Shown here piece by piece: positions 1 to 5,508 of a stretch of DNA of 8,395 nucleotides. Location: the NCBI GenBank assembly GCA_002309075.1, contig DBWP01000012.1, positions 13,071 through 21,465 on the forward strand, read 5' to 3'. Below the pieces are notes generated by a model. The model was not told the origin of the DNA and did not search any database. It saw nothing but the letters and a program-made list of their open reading frames with translations. The DNA is from Candidatus Saccharibacteria bacterium UBA1235 (GTDB taxonomy: Bacteria; Patescibacteriota; Saccharimonadia; Saccharimonadales; Saccharimonadaceae). Position 1 is the first letter of the stretch, and each line of letters opens with the position of its first letter. The position numbers and the translations under genes are program-made.

Positions 1-17
1 TTTTTTGAGGCGACGCA

Positions 18-53
18 GGTGCCCTAGCTTTTGCGAAGCAAAAGCGTTGCACC
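18..53. other. Strong composite hairpin upstream of the FAD gene
   Basis: An 8-bp perfect stem (27-34 with 38-45, GCTTTTGC/GCAAAAGC) is closed by a GAA triloop. It sits inside a second 5-bp stem (18-22 with 49-53, GGTGC/GCACC), with a small internal loop between them. The core GCGAAGC is known as an unusually stable DNA mini-hairpin. A weaker stem (57-60 with 65-68) is followed by six T at 72-77, so the region may end an upstream transcript whose gene lies outside the window. No open frame of useful length crosses 1-100 on either strand. The role is unknown: terminator, RNA 3' end or dispersed repeat are all possible. Confidence 0.55.
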
Positions 54-86
54 GATAAAGCAAGCTTTGGATTTTTTGTATTTTTC

Positions 87-116
87 CCACACAATTTAAA
101 TTTTGTGTGGTATAAT
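87..116 (+). promoter_or_regulatory. Extended -10 promoter with overlapping inverted repeat (FAD gene)
   Basis: TGGTATAAT at 108-116 is a perfect extended -10 element (TGnTATAAT). No TTGACA-like -35 lies 16-18 bases upstream, as expected for an extended -10 promoter. An 8-bp perfect inverted repeat, CCACACAA (87-94) and TTGTGTGG (103-110) with an 8-base AT spacer, covers the -35/spacer region and abuts the TATAAT. This is the position of a repressor operator, but it could also be an RNA hairpin of an upstream transcript. Transcription should begin near 122-124, only 3-5 bases before the ATG at 127. Confidence 0.7.
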
Positions 117-126
117 CATAAGCAGG

Positions 127-1692
127 ATGGGTAAAATTGCACGGTATTTGAATCAACTTATAACAGGCGATGTTTTTGATGCGCCAGAGGTCCTAGAGGC
201 TTATTCGACCGACCGATCGGTCTTAAAAATCAGACCAAAACTCGTGGCGTTACCAGAGTCAACTGACGATATTCGAAAATTAATGCGTTTTTCAAGCCAA
301 TTAGCTACTAAGGGTATTAAACTACCGGTAACCGTGCGCGGGTCTGGGCTAGATCAAATGGGCGCGGACCTTGGAAATGGCTTAATTCTATCAACTGAAA
401 AAATCAATAAGTTGCTCGAATCCGACAAGCGCGAACGCTTAGTGCGCGTGCAGTCCGGAATTACCCTAAAAGAATTAAATACTGCTTTATCTGTAAATGG
501 TTTAAGGATTCCGATTGAGGGGCATGAAAACGAAACAATTGGTGGATTAATTTCAAATTGTCCAGCGGATGATTGGGCTGGAAAATACGGCGGAATTTAT
601 AATTTCGTAGAACGTATAGAAGTGGTTTTGCCGAATGGCGATATTTTGCAGACCCGCCAAATCAGTAAGCACACAGCAATGAGAAAAGCACGTGAGAAGA
701 CCGATGAAGGTAGACTTTATGGTAAACTTCTGCAGCTTTTGAAGAAAAATGAAGATTTGATTAAAGCTTTAAGAAATAATGAGCGTGATTTAGCTGGTTA
801 TCAGAATATTATTAGAATCGTAAATAAATCTTCGATTGATCTTTTGCCGCTATTTTTCGGCGCGGAGGGGACACTTGGGGTTATTACGGAGGTAATTTTG
901 CGAGCAGTACCAGTTCAAAAAGAAATTCGGCGCGTGGCTGCGACTTTTGATGACTATGGCCTCGCCGGAAAATTCCTTGAAGTAGTTAAGCCGCTCAGGC
1001 CTCTAGAGTTAGATCTTTATGATCTTCGCGCGGTTAAAGCCGTAGAAGAAAACGGGAAGAAGCCAAACACTATCACCAAGAAGATGGACGGAGGTTTTGT
1101 GGTTTTTGCAAAATTCGAGGGCAAATGTGGCGCGAAAATCCGCAAAATCGATAATTTTAATAATAAAGTTTTGAAATCTTCGCAGATTTTTATTGAAAAC
1201 AATAAGACTGCTGGGGCGCTTAATGAGCTTGAAAGTAATCTAGCGAGTTTCGTAAACCGAATCCGCGTTAGTGATACCGCTCCTCTCATGATAGGTTTCT
1301 CTTTGCCGGAAGGGCGAGTATTGAATTTCTTAAGCGATTTGAAGTTTTTGGAAACTAGCCTTAAGATGAAGTTAATACTTTATGGATCCTATTCGGCGAA
1401 TAATTATAATTTGAGTCCAAAAATAGATATTAATAGTAGTGATGCAAGCAAGATTGCTGTTAATTTCTTAAAAACTAGCGCCTACGTTGTACAGCGCCAG
1501 GGCGGCGTAATAACTGGCGGTATACCAGAAGGACGAGTAAAAGCGCTTGTAACTGAAAATAGTATGACTGAAGCTGAAAAAGTTTTATATAGCTCCATTA
1601 AAAATGCTTTTGACCGTCAGGGAATTTTAAATCCTGGCGTTAAAGTCGACACTGATAGTAGATTTACGATTAGACATTTTCGTTCTTTGTGA
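127..1692 (+). CDS. FAD-binding oxidoreductase, GlcD/D-lactate dehydrogenase-like
   Basis: The 521-residue protein has a PCMH-type FAD-binding domain: substrate-side Y-S-T-D-R-S (26-31), the FAD loop PVTVRGSG (67-74), TIGGLISN (137-144), and the family hallmark FFGAEGTLGVITE (243-255). A GlcD-type C-terminal cap ends in QGILNPGVK (498-506). Such enzymes oxidise 2-hydroxy acids such as D-lactate or glycolate with FAD. The usual catalytic G-H-x-G-D-G-N-L-H is replaced by GSYSANNYN (420-428), and the usual G-E-H-G-x-G by TGGIPEGR (463-470), so activity on a hydroxy acid is uncertain. There is no Fe-S cysteine domain, signal peptide or membrane segment. The ATG at 127 is preferred over an in-frame TTG at 103, which lies inside the promoter. 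There is no normally spaced Shine-Dalgarno sequence. The TGA stop is part of the next promoter. Confidence 0.85.
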   Translation: MGKIARYLNQLITGDVFDAPEVLEAYSTDRSVLKIRPKLVALPESTDDIRKLMRFSSQLATKGIKLPVTVRGSGLDQMGADLGNGLILSTEKINKLLESDKRERLVRVQSGITLKELNTALSVNGLRIPIEGHENETIGGLISNCPADDWAGKYGGIYNFVERIEVVLPNGDILQTRQISKHTAMRKAREKTDEGRLYGKLLQLLKKNEDLIKALRNNERDLAGYQNIIRIVNKSSIDLLPLFFGAEGTLGVITEVILRAVPVQKEIRRVAATFDDYGLAGKFLEVVKPLRPLELDLYDLRAVKAVEENGKKPNTITKKMDGGFVVFAKFEGKCGAKIRKIDNFNNKVLKSSQIFIENNKTAGALNELESNLASFVNRIRVSDTAPLMIGFSLPEGRVLNFLSDLKFLETSLKMKLILYGSYSANNYNLSPKIDINSSDASKIAVNFLKTSAYVVQRQGGVITGGIPEGRVKALVTENSMTEAEKVLYSSIKNAFDRQGILNPGVKVDTDSRFTIRHFRSL

Positions 1693-1698
1693 TATAAT
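1671..1698 (+). promoter_or_regulatory. Promoter of tig, overlapping the FAD gene's 3' end
   Basis: The extended -10 TGATATAAT lies at 1690-1698. Its TGA is the stop codon of the FAD gene. A -35-like TAGACA (1671-1676, five of six matches to TTGACA) lies 16 bases upstream, inside that gene. The predicted start site is near 1705, giving a leader of about 17 bases with AGGAG at 1711-1715, six bases before the trigger-factor ATG. Confidence 0.75.
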
Positions 1699-1721
1699 TT
1701 AGTTAATTATAGGAGTTTTTT

Positions 1722-2999
1722 ATGAAAACAAAAGTTAAGAAGGTATCTGACGCGCGCACAGAAATTACTGTGACCCTCGATGCAAAAGATTTAAAAGCAG
1801 CAAGCGAAAAAGCGCTTGAAAAGTTAGCAAAAGAAATTCATGTTGAAGGCTTTAGAAAAGGTAAAGTCCCGACGGAAGTTGCAAAAAAGTTTATTCCAGA
1901 AAATGACCTAAACGCCGAGACGGCTGATATTGCCGTACGCACAACAATCATGGCGGCTTTTGCGGAGAATTCAAAACAACCTCTGGTCGTACCAAACGTA
2001 AATATTACAAAATATGTCCCTGGCGAAACACTAGAATATTCGGCAGCGGCAGATATTTTGCCAGAAGTAAAGCTTGGCGATTATAAAAAACTTGGTGTCA
2101 AAAAAGCAGAAGTAAAGATTGCTGAAAAAGATATTCAAGGTGTACTCGAAAATCTTGCGTCATCTTTTGCAGAGAAGAAAGTCACGAAGCGTGCCGCAAA
2201 ATTAACTGATGAAGTAGTAATTGATTTCACCGGTAAAAAAGATGGTAAAGCTTTTGATGGTGGCTCAGCTAAAGATTATAAGTTAACCCTTGGCTCGAAG
2301 ACTTTTATTCCTGGCTTCGAAGAAGGAATTGTTGATCATGAACCAGGCGACAAATTTGAACTCGAACTTACCTTCCCGAAAGATTATGGAGTAAAAGATT
2401 TGGCTGGCAAGAAAACCGTTTTTGAAGTATTATTGAAGCAAGTTAATGAAGTTGTAAAACCAGAAATCAATGATGACTTGGCGAAAAAGTGTGGCCCATT
2501 CAAAGATCTGAAAGCATTAAAAGACGACATCAAGAAAAACTTAACTGCTCAAACCGAGCACCAAAATCTCGAAAACTATAAAAACGATTTAGTAGAAGCT
2601 TTAGTCAAAAAGTCTACGGTGGCTGCGCCGGAAATTCTAATTGACGATCAAATGCGTATGTTAAAAGACGATGTCGCTAGAAATGCAGCAAGCATGGGTC
2701 TTAGTTTCGAAGACTATATCGAACGCGCAGGTGAAACTAAAGAATCTTGGGAAAAGAAAGCTCGCGAAGTCTCTGAGCAGCGTGTAAAAGGCTCTTTGGT
2801 CTTACAAAATCTTGCACTCGCGGAAAAAATTACCGTTTCCGATGATTTAGTAGCTGCAAAAATCGCTGAACTTAAAGATGTCTATAAGAATTCACCAGAA
2901 GCTATTAAATCTCTTAAAGATCCAAATGTTAAAATGGATATCAAAAACCGTATGGTGATTGAAAAAACTTTAGATTATCTTGTAAAAGTAAACAAATAG
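1722..2999 (+). CDS. tig: Trigger factor (ribosome-associated chaperone, FKBP-type PPIase)
   Basis: At 425 residues this is full length (E. coli 432). The N-terminal ribosome-binding domain carries the signature GFRKGKVP (43-50), whose F-R-K loop docks on ribosomal protein L23 at the exit tunnel. An FKBP-type peptidyl-prolyl isomerase domain spans about 160-245 (DEVVIDFTGK, then FDGGSAKDY and FIPGFEEGIVDHEPGD). A lysine- and glutamate-rich helical C-terminal chaperone domain runs from about 250 to 425. The cytosolic protein shields nascent chains and assists proline isomerisation. It has its own promoter and a good AGGAG site at 1711-1715. It ends in TAG one base before the next extended -10, so tig and rpsL-rpsG are adjacent but have separate starts. 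All three domains are present and nothing is truncated. Confidence 0.97.
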   Translation: MKTKVKKVSDARTEITVTLDAKDLKAASEKALEKLAKEIHVEGFRKGKVPTEVAKKFIPENDLNAETADIAVRTTIMAAFAENSKQPLVVPNVNITKYVPGETLEYSAAADILPEVKLGDYKKLGVKKAEVKIAEKDIQGVLENLASSFAEKKVTKRAAKLTDEVVIDFTGKKDGKAFDGGSAKDYKLTLGSKTFIPGFEEGIVDHEPGDKFELELTFPKDYGVKDLAGKKTVFEVLLKQVNEVVKPEINDDLAKKCGPFKDLKALKDDIKKNLTAQTEHQNLENYKNDLVEALVKKSTVAAPEILIDDQMRMLKDDVARNAASMGLSFEDYIERAGETKESWEKKAREVSEQRVKGSLVLQNLALAEKITVSDDLVAAKIAELKDVYKNSPEAIKSLKDPNVKMDIKNRMVIEKTLDYLVKVNK

Positions 3000-3008
3000 T
3001 GCTATAAT
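2980..3008 (+). promoter_or_regulatory. Promoter of the rpsL-rpsG operon
   Basis: The extended -10 TGCTATAAT (3000-3008) starts on the base directly after the tig stop codon. A weak -35, TTGTAA at 2980-2985 (four of six), precedes it with a 17-base spacer inside tig. The predicted start is near 3015, leaving a leader of about 77 bases before rpsL. This is the longest predicted leader in the window. Confidence 0.72.
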
Positions 3009-3024
3009 TAATTAAAGAGTTTCA

Positions 3025-3056
3025 TCTCGTTTGTTATTGCTGTAAAACAAACGGGG
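3025..3056 (+). promoter_or_regulatory. Stem-loop in the rpsL-rpsG mRNA leader
   Basis: CGTTTGTT (3028-3035) pairs perfectly with AACAAACG (3046-3053) around a 10-base loop. In RNA the stem extends to 11 bp through U-G, C-G and U-G pairs (3025-3027 with 3054-3056). No T-run follows, so it is not an intrinsic terminator. It lies inside the predicted leader, about 35 bases before the start codon and 26 before the GAGG ribosome site at 3083-3086. Ribosomal-protein leaders often carry autoregulatory structures, so a control or RNA-stability element is plausible. I cannot match it to a known leader family. Confidence 0.55.
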
Positions 3057-3091
3057 AATTATCAATAATATATTAATATAGTGAGGAATAA

Positions 3092-3505
3092 ATGCCAACT
3101 ATTAATCAGTTGATTCGCAAACCTCGTAAAAAGGCTGCGAAGAAATCTAAATCTCCAGCTCTTGGTTCTATTGTTAATACTTTGAAAACCAAGCGCTATG
3201 AGAAAGCTGCACCATTAAAGCGTGGTGTCTGTATTAAAGTAACAACCAAAACCCCGAAGAAACCTAACTCCGCTATGCGTAAGGTCGCTCGTGTGCGTCT
3301 TACTAATGGTCAAGAAGTTTGGGCTTATATTGGTGGTGAAGGTCACAACCTCCAGGAGCACGCAGTTGTTCTAGTTCGTGGTGGTCGTGTACCAGATCTC
3401 CCGGGTGTACGTTATCACATCGTGCGTGGTACTTTGGATCTTCAAGGTGTTCAGGGCCGCAAAAAAGCTCGCTCTAAGTACGGCGCAAAGAAGGAGGGTA
3501 AGTAA
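3092..3505 (+). CDS. rpsL: 30S ribosomal protein S12
   Basis: The 137-residue protein is S12 along its full length: PTINQLIRKPRKK at the N-terminus, TPKKPNSAMRK (54-64), GGEGHNLQEHAVVLVRGGR (81-99) and DLPGVRYHIVRG (102-113). S12 lines the 30S decoding centre and sets translational accuracy. Relative to the 124-residue E. coli protein it has the insertion of about 13 residues (roughly 25-40) also found in Gram-positive S12. Lys55, matching E. coli Lys43, is kept. The residue matching E. coli Lys88, a classic streptomycin-resistance and accuracy site, is proline (Pro101). The adjacent Asp102, equivalent to the RimO methylthiolation site, is kept. It is followed two bases later by rpsG, whose ribosome site lies inside this gene's last codons. 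Confidence 0.99.
   Translation: MPTINQLIRKPRKKAAKKSKSPALGSIVNTLKTKRYEKAAPLKRGVCIKVTTKTPKKPNSAMRKVARVRLTNGQEVWAYIGGEGHNLQEHAVVLVRGGRVPDLPGVRYHIVRGTLDLQGVQGRKKARSKYGAKKEGK
3492..3497 (+). promoter_or_regulatory. Shine-Dalgarno site of rpsG inside the rpsL 3' end
   Basis: AGGAGG at 3492-3497 is a perfect anti-16S match within the lysine/glutamate-rich last codons of rpsL, 10 bases before the rpsG ATG. It supports the ATG at 3508 as the S7 start and suggests translational coupling. Confidence 0.7.
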
Positions 3506-3507
3506 TT

Positions 3508-3984
3508 ATGCCACGTAAAACTACTAAATCTTTGGAAAGAAAAGTTTCTCCAGATCGTAAGTATCAATCGGTTTATGTACAAAGACTTATCAACAAGTCA
3601 ATGCTTGACGGTAAAAAACAAGCTTCTGAACGTGCAGTTTACGCCGCAATTGAAGGTGCTGCGAAGAAACTTAATTCTGAAAACCCAGTAGAAGTACTTG
3701 AAAAAGCTATTTCTAACGTTTCGCCGGATTTTGAAGTTAAGTCTCGCCGCGTTGGTGGCGCTAACTACCAAATCCCATTCCCAATTCAAGGACATCGTCA
3801 AATGCATTTTGCATTTACTTGGATGGTACAAGCAGCTCGCGCTCGAAGCGGTATGCCATATGCAAAGCGCCTTGAGGCAGAAATTATAGATGCCTACAAT
3901 GAAACTGGTGCTGCCTTCAAAAAGAAGGAAGATTGCCACCGTATGGCAGAAGCAAACCGTGCATTCGCACACTTTGCTCGCTAA
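3508..3984 (+). CDS. rpsG: 30S ribosomal protein S7
   Basis: The 158-residue protein matches bacterial S7 throughout. It has a basic N-terminus, the signature from DRKYQSVYVQRLINKSMLDGKK (16-37), the 16S-binding beta-hairpin region FEVKSRRVGGANYQIP (75-90), and the C-terminal helix MAEANRAFAHF (146-156). S7 binds the 3' major domain of 16S rRNA, initiates head assembly and contacts E-site tRNA. The length is close to the short bacterial form (about 156). It is the second gene of a two-gene operon with rpsL. The usual str-operon partners fusA and tuf do not follow. Transcription probably ends at the hairpin at 4006-4041, and a GAPDH operon starts there. Confidence 0.98.
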   Translation: MPRKTTKSLERKVSPDRKYQSVYVQRLINKSMLDGKKQASERAVYAAIEGAAKKLNSENPVEVLEKAISNVSPDFEVKSRRVGGANYQIPFPIQGHRQMHFAFTWMVQAARARSGMPYAKRLEAEIIDAYNETGAAFKKKEDCHRMAEANRAFAHFAR

Positions 3985-4002
3985 AAATTGTGAAACAATT
4001 TT
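3984..4002 (+). other. AT-rich 8-3-8 hairpin directly after rpsG
   Basis: AAAATTGT (3984-3991) and ACAATTTT (3995-4002) form a perfect 8-bp stem around a GAA triloop, starting on the last base of the rpsG stop codon. The stem has few G-C pairs and is followed only by ATTCTACTT. It may protect the mRNA 3' end or assist the stronger terminator just downstream. It has the same stem and loop dimensions, and the same GAA loop, as the hairpin core at 27-45. Confidence 0.5.
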
Positions 4003-4005
4003 ATT

Positions 4006-4041
4006 CTACTTATGCTATAATTAGTATAAGTAGATTTTTTT
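4006..4041 (+). terminator. Intrinsic terminator of rpsL-rpsG
   Basis: CTACTTAT (4006-4013) pairs with ATAAGTAG (4026-4033). The stem continues inward through a G-U pair and CTA/TAG (4015-4017 with 4022-4024) to a four-base TAAT loop, giving 12 bp in RNA. One A and then seven T (4035-4041) follow. Stem plus T-run fits a Rho-independent terminator, although the stem is AT-rich. The gap promoter -10 lies in its 5' arm and loop, and the gap ribosome site begins directly after the T-run. Confidence 0.68.
4013..4021 (+). promoter_or_regulatory. Extended -10 promoter of the gap operon
   Basis: TGCTATAAT (4013-4021) is identical to the rpsL extended -10. There is no recognisable -35 at 16-18 bases. 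Predicted initiation near 4028 lies in the 3' arm of the terminator hairpin, so the new mRNA carries only part of that arm, the T-run and AGGAGG (4042-4047) before the ATG at 4052. Confidence 0.7.
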
Positions 4042-4051
4042 AGGAGGATAA

Positions 4052-5056
4052 ATGATAAAGGTGGCGATAAACGGTTTCGGAAGAATTGGTCGAAACACGT
4101 TTAAGATTCTCAGTGAAAGAGATGACGTGGAAGTCGTTGCGATTAATGATATAACCGATGCAAAAACCTTAGCGCATCTTTTAAAATACGATTCTTCGTA
4201 TGGGGCATATAATAAAGAAGTTTCGTCGGAAGATGACTTTTTGATTGTCGATGGTGAAAAAATACCAGTATACGCCGAAAAAGAGCCAGTGAAATTGCCG
4301 TGGAAGAAATTAAAAGTTGATACAGTAATCGAATCGACTGGTTTTTTTACGGATCCAGAGCTCGCAAAAGCGCACATTGACGCCGGCGCGAAACGTGTAG
4401 TTATTTCTGCGCCAGCAAAAGGCGAGGGTGCAAAAACTATTGTTATCGGTGCAAATGAAGAAACTATCGATGATAATGATAAGATTCTATCAAACGCATC
4501 TTGCACAACTAACTGCATTGCGCCAATTATGAAAATTCTTGAGGATGAATTTGGAGTCGAGAAAGCTATGATGACCACAATTCATTCTTATACTGGTTCG
4601 CAAAAGCTTCTTGATGCGCCAGCTAAAGATCTTCGCGAAGCTAGGAGCGCAGCTGAAAATATTGTACCAACCACTACGGGCGCCACTAAAGCAACTAGCC
4701 TTGTAATTCCGAGTCTTCAAGAAAAATTCAATGGCTTATCGGTCCGCGTTCCAACGCCAGTAGTTTCGCTTTCTGATATTACCGCCGTATTAAAACGCAA
4801 TACGACAAAAGAAGAATTAATTAATTTATTCAAAGATATTGTAACTGAACCATATTATGAAGATATTATTGGAGTTACAGAAGAAGAATTAGTCTCATCG
4901 GATTTTATAGGCGACCCGCGTTCTTGTATTATCGATCTGCCGCTTATCGACGTTGTCGGTGGAAACATGGTTAAAATTGTAGCTTGGTATGATAATGAAT
5001 GGGGATATTCAAACCGTTTAGTCGAACTCGCGGTGGATTATAGTAAGGAAAGCTAA
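4052..5056 (+). CDS. gap: Glyceraldehyde-3-phosphate dehydrogenase, type I
   Basis: The 334-residue enzyme oxidises and phosphorylates glyceraldehyde 3-phosphate to 1,3-bisphosphoglycerate. The Rossmann loop NGFGRIGR (7-14) and AINDITD (30-36), with Asp33, favour NAD. The catalytic motif SNASCTTN (147-154) gives the nucleophile Cys151, with His178 in TTIHSYTG (175-182). PTTTGATKA (206-214) and the C-terminal WYDNEWGYSNR (312-322) are canonical. One detail differs: the usual D-x-P-H-K-D-L-R reads DAPAKDLR (188-195), with Ala in place of His. AGGAGG at 4042-4047 supports the start. It leads a tight run of five genes, with rpiB starting two bases after its stop, so its product is likely co-expressed with pentose-phosphate enzymes. 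Confidence 0.98.
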   Translation: MIKVAINGFGRIGRNTFKILSERDDVEVVAINDITDAKTLAHLLKYDSSYGAYNKEVSSEDDFLIVDGEKIPVYAEKEPVKLPWKKLKVDTVIESTGFFTDPELAKAHIDAGAKRVVISAPAKGEGAKTIVIGANEETIDDNDKILSNASCTTNCIAPIMKILEDEFGVEKAMMTTIHSYTGSQKLLDAPAKDLREARSAAENIVPTTTGATKATSLVIPSLQEKFNGLSVRVPTPVVSLSDITAVLKRNTTKEELINLFKDIVTEPYYEDIIGVTEEELVSSDFIGDPRSCIIDLPLIDVVGGNMVKIVAWYDNEWGYSNRLVELAVDYSKES

Positions 5057-5058
5057 AA

Positions 5059-5508
5059 ATGGAAGTATTTATCGGCGCAGATTATAGAGGTCTCGAAAAG
5101 AAAGTTGAACTTGCTAAGTTTTTGATCGAGAAAGATTATGAAGTGATAGAACTGGGGTCAAATGATGAAGATTCTAATCTTGATTTTAATGATGCAGCAA
5201 TTGAAGTTTCTATGAACGTACGCGAAAATTTAGGGTCGCGTGGGATTTTAATCTGTGATTCAGCGCACGGTATGACAATGCAAGCAAATCGTTTTAAAGG
5301 CATCCGAGCGGCAAATTGCGATTCCATTGAATCGGCTAAGCTCGCGAGGGAACATGACGACGCGAACATTCTATGCATGTCAGCCCATTTCATGGGACTT
5401 CAAGAAATGGAAACTGTCGCGACAACATTTTTAGAAACGGATTTTGAGCCGATAGAACGCAGAGTGCGCAGAATTAATCGTTTAGACGAAAGGGAAGATT
5501 ATGATTAG
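5059..5508 (+). CDS. RpiB/LacAB-family sugar-phosphate isomerase (divergent)
   Basis: At 149 residues this has normal RpiB length and fold signature: FIGADYRGLEKK (4-15), RGILICDSAHGMTMQANRFKGIRAA (61-85), AREHDDANIL (96-105). RpiB interconverts ribose 5-phosphate and ribulose 5-phosphate; LacA/B relatives act on galactose 6-phosphate. Asp8, the catalytic Cys66 and His99 are kept. Several usually conserved residues are changed: the His after Asp8 is Tyr9, the CGTG loop is CDSA, and the phosphate-binding GGRH near the C-terminus aligns to PIER, with Glu133 where E. coli has Arg133. The family is clear, but the substrate should not be assumed. Its ribosome site AAGGAA (5045-5050) is inside gap. 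The gene overlaps the epimerase gene by 8 bases, which points to translational coupling. Confidence 0.85.
   Translation: MEVFIGADYRGLEKKVELAKFLIEKDYEVIELGSNDEDSNLDFNDAAIEVSMNVRENLGSRGILICDSAHGMTMQANRFKGIRAANCDSIESAKLAREHDDANILCMSAHFMGLQEMETVATTFLETDFEPIERRVRRINRLDEREDYD

Noticed and set aside
1..102. tRNA, tmRNA or other structured RNA gene at the left edge
   Set aside because: No cloverleaf, TTCGANTC arm or other known RNA signature is visible. Only the hairpins already listed are supported.
103..126. In-frame TTG start giving an FAD protein eight residues longer
   Set aside because: The TTG lies in the inverted repeat upstream of the -10, so it would precede the predicted transcription start. 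The added residues resemble no conserved family sequence, and ATG 127 fits better.
1690..1692. TGA recoded as Gly or Trp, as in some CPR lineages
   Set aside because: The FAD gene ends at this TGA right after a complete C-terminal domain and a new promoter starts there. No other gene needs in-frame TGA read-through.
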